Shown here: one piece after another, positions 24,111-36,570 of the stretch | Position numbering within the stretch: position 1 is the first letter of the stretch | Layout of the letters: each line of letters begins with the position of its first letter | Source of the DNA: Selaginella tamariscina | Lineage: Eukaryota > Streptophyta > Lycopodiopsida > Selaginellales > Selaginellaceae | Assembly (NCBI GenBank): GCA_003024785.1 | Contig: PUQB01000281.1 | Span: 124,001 to 188,000 of the forward strand | Length of the DNA: 64,000 nt | Direction: 5' to 3' | The notes under the pieces: model-generated | What the model was told of the DNA's origin: nothing | Databases searched by the model: none | Seen by the model: the letters and a program-made list of their open reading frames with translations, nothing else | Made by a program: the position numbers and the translations under genes

Positions 24111-24631
24111 TTCTTTTTAGTTTGAAATATGGCCAAGTTGATTCCAGAATCCCCCTGCCCATCTCTTCTCCTGCTCTCGTCTTTAATGTCACCTCAATTC
24201 CACATCTGAATACAAAAATGATTAGTTCAAGCACATATCCGAGTATAACAGATTTTTTTTAATTCTTACCCAGAATTTGACGACGACTCCATACTAATGA
24301 CTCGATCTCCTTGTTTAATTAAATCGTCCTTCTGCAAAATAATACACTATGAATACAAATCATATAAAAAGCACACACACTTGTATAAACCCGAATATAC
24401 AAAAATAATACACAGAGAGAAGTGACGGAATTAACTGTCCAAAGCTCACTTTGTGTAGTGCAAAAGAAAGATAACATTTCGTTTTAGAACCACCACAAAT
24501 GTGAGCTCTGGACAGTTTTACATAGATTCCTAGCTTTTACTCGAAATATTATGATAAGATGATAAAAGTAAATAAAATGAGATATGCAACTTATATATAC
24601 TAATACACATATATATTCACATGGAAGGTGC

Positions 24632-25571
24632 GGCGGGATTAATCTCGCCACCCCTTCAATGCCTCCTGAAAGAGTGGGCGGGATTAATCTCGCCACCTTT
24701 CTGGAGGCCTTGAACGGGAGTGCGGAATTAATCTTGCCACCCTTCTCGGTCTCAGAGAGAACTTCAGGATTTATTTGCACACCCCTTCAGTGACTCCAGA
24801 AAGGCGGCGGATTAATCTCGCCCACCATGTAAGGGATGGTTAAATGAATTTCGCCACCCTTCCCAGTTCTCTCCATTGGTATGTTGTAAACCTTCTACGT
24901 CTCAGACAGAAACGTTTGGGATTGGTCCGACTCACCAATGGAGAAAAAAGGAAGGGTGGCGGATTCATTCCTCCAACAGGCATTGAAGGCTCGGCGGGAT
25001 TAATCCCGCCAGGGCCCTAGGCGCGGGATTAATCCCGCGGACGCCAATTCCCTCGCGGAATCGGGGATTAATCCCGCCGCCTAGGCCCTTCAGGCAGGCC
25101 TTTGGCGGGCGGGATAAATCCCGCCCGATTCCGCACAGGCATGCGTACGCGGCGGGATTAATCCGCGCCGGCCCTTCACTCGGGCCTTAGTCGGCGGGAT
25201 TAATCCCGGACGCCAATGCCCTGTGCGGAATCCGCGGGATTAATCCCGCCGCCTAGGCCCTTCAGGCAGGCCTTTGGCGGGGGATTAATCCTGCCGGACG
25301 CCAATGCCCTATGCGGAATCCAGCGGATTAATCTCGCCGCCTAGGCCCTTCAGGCAGGCCAATGGCGACGGGATAAATCCCGCCCGATTCCGCGCAAGAC
25401 ATGCGTAGGCGGCGGGATTAATCCCGCCGCCCAGGCCCTTCACTCGGGCCCTGTGCGGAGGATTAATCCCGCCGCTCATTTGGCTAACCGAATAACCCCT
25501 GAAATGGCGGCGGGATTAATCCCACCGCTACACACGTCTCAGCATATAGCGGCGGGATTAATCTCGCCGCT
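24632..25571. repeat. Palindrome array 1: about 18 copies of an 18-bp palindrome
   Basis: The perfect self-complementary 18-mer GGCGGGATTAATCCCGCC occurs exactly at 24993-25010 and 25411-25430, and with one to three changes about sixteen more times. From about 25020 to 25571 copies recur every 39-50 bp, mostly 44-46. Spacers include repeated GCCTAGGCCCTTCAGGCAGGC and GACGCCAATGCCCT. The array is strikingly GC-rich against an AT-rich background. It lies upstream of the minus-strand ParB-like gene. Confidence 0.9.
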
Positions 25572-25790
25572 ACACACACACACACATATGTATATGTGTG
25601 TGTAGGAGAGTGCGTGTGTGTGCCAGAGATAAACAAATCAGATAAAATTATACAGATACACACACACACACAATATATGTATATGTATATGTATATACAG
25701 GAAGTGCGTGTGTGTGCGAGAGATAGATAAATAAATAAAATTATACAGAAACTGGTACACATAATATATGTATGTATATATGTACATAGG

Positions 25791-25833
<43 letters not shown>

Positions 25834-26542
25834 ATGTATATCGTGTGTATGCGTGTGTGAAACAAATAAAATCATACAGATAAACAAAACACACACACAC
25901 ATATATATATACAGGAGTGTGCGTGTGTGTGCGAGAAATAGATAAATAAATAGAATATATATATATATATATATATATAAATATACAGATATATATAGAT
26001 ATATATATATCTGTGTGTATATGTATACGAGTGTGTGTGTGTGTGCGAGAGATAGAGATCTAAATTATATTATTAAGATACACACACATATAAATATATA
26101 TGTGAATAAAATAAATAAATAAACTCAGAGGAGTGTGCGTGTGAGAGAGAGAGAGAGATTTCACCTATGTCAGAGAGAGAAGGAGATTTCACCGCCGCCG
26201 CCGCTGCCGCTTACAAACCCTAGGAATATACTTAAACCTTAAAAGGAATAGAATATATATTAACCCTAATCGAATATTCCTTTTAAGAATATACTTAAAC
26301 CCTAAAAAGAATAAACTATAGATTCGCCCTAAACGAATATTCTTTCATTATATTATCAGCGTGTGCGTGTGCGTGGGTGTATCACATACACCCAAGAATA
26401 AATATCATGCAAGAGTTTAACACGTGTGTGTCCATGAGAGTGTTAAAGTTTCACGTGCAAAATACATATATACACACATAGTATTATACACATAGACATA
26501 CATACATATTAGTACATATTAATATTAGAGAGACAGAGTACA
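25572..26542. repeat. Microsatellite-rich centre of the TIR element
   Basis: No gene is supported. CA/TG, TA and GATA-like tracts alternate (AC at 25572-25586, TG at 25811-25832, TA at 25957-25978) with a recurring phrase GAGAGATAGATAAATAAAT. A short pair of related AATATACTTAAACCCTAAAA blocks lies at 26224-26345. Open frames here are low-complexity. Confidence 0.6.
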
Positions 26543-27020
26543 GGATCATGTATGGTGTGTATGTATGAGAGAAGTGATAATACATATGGATCATGCATGG
26601 TGTGTATGTTTGAGAGAAGAGAGACAGTACATATTTACATGGATCATGCATGGTGTGTATGTATGAGAGAAGAGAAAAGTGTTAACAAATTAAATTCATA
26701 CACAATGTCATTGCATATTAGTACACACATATACATACACACGTGTATACACATAGACATACATACATATTACATGTGTAAATTCAATGTGTTACATAGG
26801 GTTTAGGGTTAGGATGGATCATGCATGGTGTTTATGTATGAGAGGAGTGAGTGTTATACACATATATACATTATACATATTACATAATATTGTAACATCA
26901 GTACATATTATGGATCATGCATGGTGTGTATGTATGAAAGAAGAGACAGGCTACATATTATGGATCATGATCATGCATGGTGTGTATGTATGAGAGAAGG
27001 GATTATGCACGGTGACACTG
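26543..27020. repeat. Dispersed-tandem repeat of a 32-bp unit
   Basis: The phrase GGATCATGCATGGTGTGTAT followed by GTATGAGAGAAG recurs at about 26543, 26588, 26641, 26815, 26911 and 26963, with a decayed copy at 27000. Spacing varies from 45 to about 170 bp. The core contains the palindrome GATCATGCATG-like stretch. The open frames over it simply translate the repeat. Confidence 0.75.
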
Positions 27021-27218
27021 TGTATGATGTTTTTCAATAAAAAAGCAACATATAATTTCCAAGTTTAGTTTAGGGCAATGTGCATGTGTGTGCATATGTG
27101 TCTTTGTAAGTGCTTCTAATGCGTGTGCATGTGTATATATAAATTTATAATCGTGTTTATATATATATGTGCAAAACAAACATCGAATAATTAAGAAAAT
27201 ATTAATTAATATACACAC

Positions 27219-27925
27219 TATGAACATATTTTAAATTATACATAATAATATATGATTTTATCTAATATATAGCCATATATAGTTTTAATAATAATATATA
27301 ATTTAATATTGATAATAAGGTTTAACATTAGAATATTCTTGAAATAATAAGAAATTAATTGAGAAAATCCCATTAATATATACAAATGTAAATCAAGTAC
27401 TGAAATAATTAACTAAATTAATTATGATAATCATGTTTAATATTTAAATATTCTTGGAATAATAAGAAAATAATAAAGAATATCACATTAATATAAAGAA
27501 ATTAATTACTCAAGTAATTAAGAAAATGAAATTAATATACACACTATGAACATATTTTAAATTATATAATAATACATCATTTTATCTAATATATAGTCAT
27601 ATATAGTTTTAATAATATATATTAATTTAATATTGATAATAGGTTTAACATAGGAATATTCTTGAAATAATAACAAATTAATTAAGAAAATCCTATTAAT
27701 ATATACAAATGTAGAATAATTACTGAGATAATTAAGAATAAGACTAATTTAATTATGATAATCAGGTTTAATATTGAAATATTCTTTCAATATTAAGAAA
27801 ATAATAAAGAATATCCCATTAATAGTAGGAAATGTAAATTAATTACTCGAGTAATTAAGAAAATAATAATAATAACAGACTATGATATATTTAAATGATA
27901 CATAATAATATATCAATTTATTTAT
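27219..27925. repeat. Tandem repeat of 326-335 bp, two full copies and a partial third
   Basis: Units start with TATGAACATATTTTAAATTA at 27219 and 27545 and with TATGATATATTTAAATGATA at 27880. Internal landmarks repeat in order: GTTTTAATAATA, AGGTTTAACAT, GAATATTCTTGAAATAATAA, AATCCCATTAATATA. Very AT-rich; no coding potential. Confidence 0.8.
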
Positions 27926-27935
27926 TGTATTAGTG

Positions 27936-27966
<31 letters not shown>

Positions 27967-28555
27967 AACTCAATAATATATACTTGAATATTAAGAATGT
28001 AGAACAATTACAAAAATTTCGTAATATTAAACAGCTTGAAGCACTTGAATAACATTAAATGCAATTTTAAAACACTCACTGGAATTGGAGAGTATATATG
28101 TCAGACTGTCGATTATTTATTTCAACTCATCTTAATTTTCTTTTCTGTTATTTCAAAAATTTCGAATTTCTGACATAAATATTATCAGTCTGACATGTAA
28201 ATTTGAAAATGCATTTAATTTCCCACTCAAATTCAGATCTAGTTCTTTCTCCGGCAAGGGTTTCTTTATTTCTTTATTTTTCACTCTTTAGATTTTCTTT
28301 TTTCTTCTTAGTAATCAGCTCAGTAGCGACATTAAATTGGGTGCGCTATTGTTTATAGGAAAGCACGACGCCTTCAGTGCTGTTACAAGTAAGTATTATA
28401 AACAAATTTAGATATATTTATAAAGATTCATTCTTTTACATTCTCTCTTAAATTTTAGAATTTAGGGATTTAGGAATGCATTAAGATTACAATATATTTT
28501 GTTAGGGATTTATCCCGTTTAAATATATCTTTAACTTAATATTCTCGGTTAGCCG
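27926..28555. other. Spacer, possible leader of the plus-strand element gene
   Basis: A TA tract lies at 27936-27962. Near 28330-28395 a GC-richer stretch ends in ACAAGTAAGT, a good 5' splice site, which could be a leader exon for the gene whose first clear coding exon follows an acceptor at 29419. No protein match. Confidence 0.3.
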
Positions 28556-29272
28556 GGGCAGCGGGATTAATCCGGCCATTTTTTTTCGCCTCTTTGAAGA
28601 GGTGGCGGGATTAATCCCGCCACCATCTCTTTCATAGCTATGGCAGAATTAGTTCGGGCAATGCTTCTCCGTCTCTTAAAAGAGCGGCGAGATTAATCCC
28701 GCCGATAACTCTCTCAACTGATAATGATTTATTTGAATTTATTAAAAAAGAGTTGTCGCGGGATTAATCTCCCAACCATTTTAGGAGGCAGAGAAGGGTG
28801 GCGGGATTAATCTCGCCACTACTTCCCTGTTTTAAATATTTGTGGGCAGGATTCATCCCGAATCTCTTTGAAATAATAGTTTCGGAGAGAGTTGTGGGCG
28901 AGATTAATCCCGCCGCTTATTCCCCATCGTCAGAGTTGTGGGCGGGATTAATCCCCGCCACCGATTCTCCGTCATTAGTGTTTGTGGACGGGATTAATCC
29001 CGCCCCTCTTCCTTGTCGGAAGAATTTGCGGCGGGATTAATCCCGCCAACTCTCACAAACGAGGAAGATCCGGCGGCGGGATTAATCCGCCGGTACTTCC
29101 TTGTCGGAGGGAGCCCACGGCAGGATAATCCCGTCGGTACTTCCTCATTGGAGGGAGCCCGCGGCGGATTAATCCCGTCGCTTCTCTCCGACGAGGAAGT
29201 ATCGGCGGCGGGATTAATCCCGCCGACTCACTCTGAAGGGGTAGAGTCTATGGCGGGATTAATCCGCCCATC
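28556..29272. repeat. Palindrome array 2: about 16 copies of the same 18-bp palindrome
   Basis: The 18-mer GGCGGGATTAATCCCGCC of array 1 recurs here, perfect at 28604-28621 and near 29030 and 29205, otherwise with small changes. From about 28894 to 29250 copies are spaced 44, 46, 45, 44, 43, 44, 44 and 46 bp apart. Spacers differ from array 1 and carry CTTCCTTGTCGGAGG-type repeats. The array ends about 150 bp before the first coding exon of the DUF7869-type gene. Confidence 0.9.
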
Positions 29273-30915
29273 AGTTAATATTAATAAAGCATGAGATATT
29301 TTCTTTATATATAATTATGTATTATTGCACATGCATATTATTAAACAACCGCAGTTATTGATTTTCTTAGAAATATTGCATAAACAGATATCATAAATAA
29401 CACAATTATTTATGTGCAGGACAATATGTATATACTGAAGATAAAGTATGTCTTCTTCGGAACAACGAGATAGTTGGCACTGGAACTGTGAAAGTTCGAG
29501 ATGAAATGCATCATGTCACAATATTGCCCAAGGATCTTATGTGTATGTATGGGTGAACACCATTTTCAAGCATGTTGAGGTTCATGAATGGAATTTGATG
29601 AGGGTTCTCCTGTATTGTGGAATTTGGATGAAGTCAAGGCTGACACAGATATACAAGTCACAAACAACAGTAGCACGAGTTTTCCAGATGATGGCTTGCA
29701 TGCTGTGATGGATGAGGTGATCTCTTTCTTCATGAGATTGAGGTTGGGAGAGGCATCATCATAGCTATAAATCCAATGGAAGCATGTCAGAAGAGAAACT
29801 AGGGTCTGACTTCGTGGGTGTAGTTGTGACAAAGGTTTCACCTAATAGCACTTTGCATCCTGGATCCCTCGTGAGGTGGCGAACATTTGAATTAAGACGG
29901 CAAGATGGTTCAATATATTCTGGGTTGGATTTCAATAATAACAATCCGGAAGAACAACTCATATTTAAAGAGGTTCCTTGCATTGGTCCTATTATAAGAA
30001 AAAGGCGATTCATGGGTTGCAGATCTTCCCCTGCATGTTTCAGCAAGAGGGTGAAGATGGATCCTACATCTTTCGAAAGTGTTACAGCATTTCCACGATT
30101 GACTGCTGCAAGAAGAAGTGTTGTCAGATGGCAGACCGGAATGAAATTACCCAATGTAGACATGTCTTTCGTACGTTCACCCAAAAGCAAAGGCATGAGT
30201 TTGTATATGCTGCACTAACTGGGTGTATTGATGGAATGGCCTCGGACACAGGTTATCAGAGTACATCCATGGTATTTAATAAGGTGGCCATCTGCTTCAA
30301 AAGCTTGGTAAGTATATACGGGATCCCAAAGACCACGTTCTACTGTCGGAGGATGAATGGTTAGATGGAGCGTGAACCTCAGTACATGGGAACACTGGCT
30401 TGGTCAAAACCCACTCTCACATTATGGCAGCCATAGAGATACTCAAGGCTTTTATGGAAGCAAATGCAGACAGGATGCCTCACAAATGCCAACCACAAAT
30501 GCAGGGGTCAGGGAAAATCTCAAGGTTTTGCCTTCGATCTACACTCAATTGAAGCTGTGTGAACATGTTGAACAAGTGCCTCAGCTTTATGGGGCTGCAA
30601 GCAATCTGCACTGGTACCTTCAACAACATATGGAATACTCATTTTAAGGATGTGGAGATTGCAAAAAACTCTAGCTTTTCCAAGTGTGACACTTGTACAT
30701 CGTTGAAGGCTGCAGAGGCTTGTGCAAAAACCTTGGTGGAGAATCACTGCCATTCAAAAGAAGATGGAGCCCACATGAATTCACAACAAACTTGCCGGTC
30801 TCAGTACTATGCACACCGCATGCTTTCTGTGTCACGCCCATCAGAGTACCTGTGCTTGATCCATGACAGATGGATCATTCAAAGACCAGCATTCCAAAGC
30901 TCGTTGCAACACCAA

Positions 30916-31528
30916 TGTCAAGCCACGATTCAGGAACCAGGAAGAGAGCAGGATTCCAAGAATAAGGAGGCTTGACTCAGGAACAGGACAAAGAGCAGGA
31001 CAGGAACTAGGAACTCAGGAGCAAGACTGGAACCGGATAGGATCCGGAGAGACAGGAACAGGATAGGATCCAGAAGCCAACAGGAAGGCGCAGGACAGGA
31101 TCCAGGAACAAGATAGGAACATGATAGGATCCGGAAGCAGAACAGGATCCGAGAGCAAGACAAGAGCAGGAGGCAAGGAGCAAGAACACGAACAAGACAA
31201 GAACAAGAATGATCATAAAATGACTGGTGTTGATAGTAACTGATTGTACAACAATTAGGTCGCAGCTTTTATGCTCACAACTCCAAGCTAATCTGGTCAT
31301 GAGTCTAATCTAGTCATGAGTTTAATCTAGTCATGAGCAAGAATAGTGTCCCTTATCCTCTAGGCATATCCTGTAGCATATCCTATATGGCAATATCTAT
31401 AGGAATATCCTATAGGTATATCCTGTAAGAATATCCTGCAGGCATATCATGTAACCCATATCCTTATCCGAAATTCTGCATCCTGTATCCTGTATCCGGA
31501 ATCCTGTATCCTGTATCGGGTTGTGACA
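30916..31528 (-). repeat. 3' LTR of the chromovirus
   Basis: 613 bp, ends TGTCA/TGACA. The outer half is packed with GGAACAGGA/AGGATCC-like short repeats; the inner half carries repeated ATATCCTATAGG and CCTGTATCC. It matches 36571-37254 except for internal repeat-number differences. Confidence 0.9.
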
Positions 31529-31539
31529 ACACCTCCTCC

Positions 31540-31836
31540 CTAAGGACGAGTTCCACGAGTCTTAGGACCTGGTTTAGCAGGATAATGCTGAATGGAAGGC
31601 AGCAACTTTGAAAGAAGTATGGAGTAAGTTGGATGCAGGTTCCCAAGTGCGATGGTAGGCAAATAACCTTTCCAATCCACCAAGTATTGAAGTTGGCGGC
31701 GATGAAGACGAGAATCAAGGATGGCTGCAACTTCGTACTCAGGTTTACCAGCAATGACCACAGGAGGGGGAGGAGAAGAAGCACGACCAGGAAGAGAAGA
31801 AGGATGATACGGCTCCAACAAGGAGGTGTGAAACAC
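31540..31836 (-). pseudogene. Chromodomain at the C-terminus of chromovirus integrase
   Basis: The frame reads FHTSLLEPY then [12 protein letters not shown]...[10 protein letters not shown], the core of a chromodomain with its aromatic residues (Y, W), and a typical [15 protein letters not shown] tail. Chromodomains target new copies to modified histones. A shift within the WKGYLP...LGNLHP segment breaks the usual TWEP helix. Confidence 0.8.
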
Positions 31837-31839
31837 AGG

Positions 31840-33010
31840 ATGAAGTTTTCACCAATAGATGGTAACTCGAGTTGGAAAGCTACAGGATTAACCTCCGCCA
31901 CAATCCTATAAGGGCCCAATCGTTAAAAATCCAACTTAGAAGAAGGCCTGTGGTGCGAATGTGTCGACGAAGAAGCCACACGAGATCGCCAATCTTGTAT
32001 GCAGGTGCCGGTTGACGGTGAGCATCAGCATGATGCTTGTATCGTTCCTGTGCCTGCTGAAGATGAACCCGGAGATCATCCTGTACCTGACAAGAGCTGG
32101 AGACGATCCTGTACTGCAGGAGCGGAAGAAGGAGAAGCAGGAGGAGCAAAGTCAAAACGTGGATGGTGGCCTGTAAGAGCAAAGAAAGGTGTCTGGCCTG
32201 TAGATGCGTGAATGGAGTTGTTGTAGGCAAACTCCGCCATAGGAAGAAGGTCCAACCAATTATCCTGTTGGTAACTGATGAAGCAGCGAAGATATTGCTC
32301 CAAGGTCTGAATTGTGCGTTCTGACTGCCCATCAGTTTGCGGTGATATCCTGAAGAAAGATCCGCTTTAACCTGTAACTCCGAGAAGCTCTCGCCAAAAC
32401 TTGGACATGAATTGTGGACCTCGATCAGAAACAATGCTCTCAGGAAGACCATGGTGTCGGAACACTTCGCGGATCACCAACTCAGCAGTTGTCTGCCTGT
32501 AGCAGTCTTGTTACATGGTAGGAAATGAGCCTGTTTGGTGAAACGGTCAACCACCACAAGAACTGCATCAAATCCGCGAGAAGGAGGAAGATCTGTGAGG
32601 AAATCCATAGAAATGGATCTCCAAGGAGCAGAAGGAACAGGAAGAGGACGAAGAAGACCAGAGGTGCATGATGAGGCATCTTCGACCTGTTGCAGGTGTC
32701 ACAACTCCGTACAAACCTTTCCACAAAACCTCGCAACCCAGGCCACCAATAGTTGTGAGTCACCAACTCAACTGTCTTGGCCACACCAAAATGTCCTGTA
32801 GCCGGGGTATCATGACAATCCTGTACCACACGAGTCCTGCAAACACCAACAGGAACGTACAGGAGACCTTCCCGTACAGGAGTCCTCCTGTATGGCAAAC
32901 AGCGTGTAGTCTGAACGGGAACTGGAGGAAGAGGAGCTTGCAATGTCAGGACTAATGTGTGAGAACACATTCCTTGCCAAGTCGTCTGTAGCCAATTGCG
33001 AACGGATGTC
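31840..33010 (-). pseudogene. Integrase region of the chromovirus
   Basis: The HHCC zinc domain is visible at about 32640-32830 (CHDTPATGHFGVAKT...CDTCNRSK), followed in other frames by the catalytic core (DFLTDLPPS...[11 protein letters not shown] near 32520-32600) and [18 protein letters not shown] at 32180-32260. Several single-base shifts separate these pieces. Confidence 0.8.
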
Positions 33011-34340
33011 CTATAGAAGTGTTGAATCTGCTGGAGCCTGATGAACCTGTAGTGCCGCAAGCCGGAATCGATCAGGACCCAACAGCACTTGTCTTTGACA
33101 GTCATATGCAGGATCGCCTGGGACCGGTGCAAGGTAAGAGCGCCTAGACAATGCGTCCGCCTTGCCATTCCGAAAACCGGGCCTGTAGACAATGACGAAA
33201 TCAAAACGTGATAGGAACTCTGCCCACCTAGCCTGTCGTTGACTGAGAACTCGAGCCGTTTGAAAATACTCCAGGTTCTTGTGATCCGTAAGAACTTGTA
33301 CAGGATGCGCAGCACCTTCCAGGAAATGCCGCCACTCCTCGAACGAATCCACAATGGCCTTGAGTTCCTTGTCATGAATCTCGTAATTGATCTCCGCCGA
33401 AAGGAACTTACGAGAGTGAAAAGCTACAGGATGAAGCAACTTGTCTTCTCCAACTTGTGATAGGACGGATCCTACTGCAAAATCCGAGGCATCTGCTTCA
33501 ACGAAGAAAGGACGAGAAGGATCAGGATGTGCTAAAATCGGAGCTGTCGTGAAGGTGTCCTTGAGTGTTGTGAATGCATGTTCCGCCTTGTCGGACCAAG
33601 AGAAAACCTCTGTGCGCTTGGTGAGTTCCGTGAGTGGAAGTACACGCTTGGAGAAGTCCTGTATGAACCGCCTGTAGAAGTTTGCAAAGCCAAGGAAACA
33701 TTGTACATCTCGTACAGACTTGGGCCTCTCCCACTCCACGATGGTCTTCACCTTGTGCATGTCCATGGAAACGCCAGCAGGAGAGACGATGTAGCCCAAG
33801 AACTCCACAGAATCCCTATCGAAAAAAACACTTCTCCAACTTCGCATACAGGCCATGCTCGCGAAGCCGCTGTAGAACCAATCGTACATGCTTGTCATGT
33901 GCCGCCTGGTCCTTGGAGAAAATCAAAATGTCGTCGAGGTAGATCACCACAAACTGGTCCAAGAAGTCACGAAAGATGTCGTTCACCATGTGTTGGAACA
34001 CGGCTGGGGCATTGGTAAGGCCGAAAGGCATCACCGTGTACTCGAAGTGTCCATACCTTGTACGAAAGGCAGTCTTCCACTCATCGCCTGGACGAATCCG
34101 TACAAGGTTGTAGGCCCCTCGTAAGTCGATCTTGAACACCTTTGCTCCTCGCAGCCGATCGAGAAGTTCCGGGATCAATGGCAACGGGTACCGATTCCGA
34201 ATGGTGACTTGATTCAAACCCCTGTAGTCCACAACCAAACGTAAGCTCCCATCCTTCTTCTTGACAAAGAAATAGGCGCTCCTGCAGGGGACTTTGAGTG
34301 ACGAATGAAGCCGGATGCCAAGTTGTCCTCGATGTACTGA
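33011..34340 (-). pseudogene. Reverse transcriptase and RNase H of the chromovirus
   Basis: RT at about 34238-33816 includes [33 protein letters not shown] and the catalytic [13 protein letters not shown]. RNase H at 33898-33011 includes FLGYIVSPAGV, FFVEADASDFAVGSVLSQ and LTDHKNLEYF. One frame change near 33830 (a seven-base A run on the plus strand) separates RT from the connection domain; otherwise both frames are long and open. Confidence 0.92.
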
Positions 34341-35509
34341 CGAAGAACCTCCAACTCTGTGGGTGACAATGCATAAATCGGTCCGAACGGTGGAGTCTTT
34401 CCTTCCGCAAGATCAATAGGACAGTCGTAGGACCTGTGAACAGGAAGAACTGCAGCCTTGTGCTTGTCAAAAACGTCCTTAAAGGAGTACTTGGATGGTA
34501 GGGAAGAAGAAGGAGAAGGAGGGCAGGAGAAGGAGATTGAAAAACAGGAGAGTCAGACACAGGAAAGGTAGAAGAGGACGTAGGAGTTACTTGAAAGGCA
34601 AAAAGGTGGAAAGGAGCAGGATCAGTGGTAAGTTCATGCATGGTAGTGGTAAGAACTCGGAGAGGAGAAGGAGGGAGCTGTGACTGAAAAAGAGGAAGGA
34701 TCTTGGGGGGTGGAACAGAAAAGTAACAAAAGGAGGCAGGATTGGGAAAACAGATGTGGATGTTGACAAGTGTACAGGATTGGGAATCCTGTACAGAAGT
34801 CCGTGGTTGCACAGGAGTGAGGAGAGCCTGTGAGTGTGCTGACGAACCAACAGGAGGTGGATCCTGTTGAGGAGGAACCTTCGACACTGATACAGGATTG
34901 GAAGAACCCTGTACAGGAATCCGCAAACTTACAGGAGTGGAGAGAGCCTGCGGATGTGCTGAGGAACTGACATGAGGTGAATCCTGTCGAGGAGGAGCTT
35001 CAACACTGGTACAGGAACAGGCACGGTCAATCCTGTAGCTTGTACTGCCTCAGACACCAAGGATGTATCCTGCACGCAGGAAGGTACAGGATTGATCCTG
35101 GCTGCTGGAGAGGAAAACGTGAGCGTCCTAGACCTCCAGTCGATCTGCGGATTTGCAACAACGAACCATGGCATGCCAAAAATGATGGGAGTCGACCGAG
35201 TCTTGATCAAGTTGAAGGAAATCGAACAGTTGAATGCGCCATGACTGCAAAGAGAGGTGTGGTAGCGTGGGTAACTGCGCCAGAAGCAATCAAACGACCA
35301 TCGGCCACCTCTACAGGAACTGCACGCTTCAACTTCACCACCGGAATGCCATGCTGAGCTGCAAAAGTGTCATCCATGAAACATGCATTTGCACCAGTGT
35401 CTAACAGGGCAAACTCCTTGAGCTCTCGGTTATTGAGGCGAATGTGTACAGGAAACTTGAGTGATGGAATGGTATGAGCAGCACCAATGGAGCCTGCACC
35501 TACGTCCAA
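34341..35509 (-). pseudogene. Protease region of the chromovirus
   Basis: The 35509-35207 frame contains FALLDTGANACFMD, the aspartic protease active-site motif, followed in another frame by PIIFGMPWFVVANPQIDW. A proline/serine-rich linker to the RT follows (34926-34400). Frames are interrupted. Confidence 0.82.
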
Positions 35510-35600
35510 CTTCGCGGCTCCTAGACGAAGTGGACATTGAAGTTTTCCGACTGAACTTCAGCTTCGGCTTCACGCGTCTTGAACTTTCTGGCTTTATTAG

Positions 35601-36480
35601 GACATTCCGCCACCTTGTGTCCTGCTTCACCACAATACAAGCATAGGTTCTCACCCCACGACGTTGCTTCTCAGCAGTTGAAAGTGGGCCACGCTTGGAT
35701 TTGTTAACCTCCATAGGAACTGCTCCAGAAGGTGTCGTAGGAACATGTGCTACGGCTACAGGATTGGCTGGCAGGAACTGCTGACGGAATTTTTCTGACG
35801 GCGCTCGAACAAACGGTTGTCGCAGCGAACGGCCTGTTGCATGATCTCCGCTAACGTTTGAGCATCCGGTAAGTAAGGAGAAGGTCCTTCACGTCATCCC
35901 TCAGCCCAAAACGGAAGTGTTCGATCAATGCAGTCTCGTCCCATGGAATGTTCGTGCACAATTGCTGAAATTCGGATGCATAAACGGAAGCTGGTCTGGA
36001 TCCTTGTGTGAGCCTTCGTAACTTTGTGCATGCAGAACGGTACTTATCGGGATCTCCAAAGCAGGCTTCAAAGGCAGCCACGAAACCTTCAAAATCTTCC
36101 ATCAATGGGTCGTCACGTCCAGCAAGGGGCAACCCAAGCCGTGGAGATCCACTAGTAAGGATGCCAAAAGGCCAACCTTTTGTGCATCAGTAGTAGCGGC
36201 GTGGTTGCATGCGGATCAAGAGCCGGATCTGATTCAGGAAACCTTGGAAATCGGTGCAATTTGCCACTGAACTTTTCTGGCATGCTGATCTTCGGCTCCG
36301 AAGAAAAGTTCGATGAGAGGAAACCACCGATGCTTGAGAGAGAGCCTGCGCAGCAGCCTTGGAGGATGCATCAGCAGCTGCATGCGCCGCATGGTGGAAC
36401 CTTGCAGATCTGTGACCACTTGGCGCAAAGTGTGAAGCAACATTTGGTGCTCGCGTTGAAAGTGCTCAAAATCGCCATGA
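35601..36480 (-). pseudogene. gag of the chromovirus with zinc knuckle
   Basis: The frame at 36132-35851 is a canonical Ty3/gypsy gag segment (DFEGFVAAFEACFGDPDKYRS..., VYASEFQQLC, LIEHFRFGLRDDVKDLL). A CCHC knuckle CLYCGEAGHKVAEC lies at about 35601-35644. The N-terminal part toward 36480 is in a different frame. Confidence 0.85.
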
Positions 36481-36570
36481 TCTATGAAAGAAAAAAAAGA
36501 GGAAAAACGAAGGAAGAAAACCAAGGAAAAAAATAGGAATCGGAGAGCTATGGGACAGTTACTATCAAAC

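Noticed and set aside
24632..29272. Regularly spaced palindromic repeats look CRISPR-like
   Set aside because: The DNA is plant nuclear, spacers are short, partly repeated and not unique, and no cas genes are present.
28798..29294. Open frames repeating AGLIPP/GLIPPT peptides across palindrome array 2, and ARLIPP on the minus strand of array 1
   Set aside because: The peptides are translations of the palindrome itself, appear on both strands and change frame between copies; no gene structure supports them.
30930..31163. Cys/Pro/Ser-rich frames such as SCSRILFCF in the chromovirus LTRs (also 36548-37057)
   Set aside because: They translate the GGAACAGGA/AGGATCC repeats inside the LTR and have no start or domain logic.
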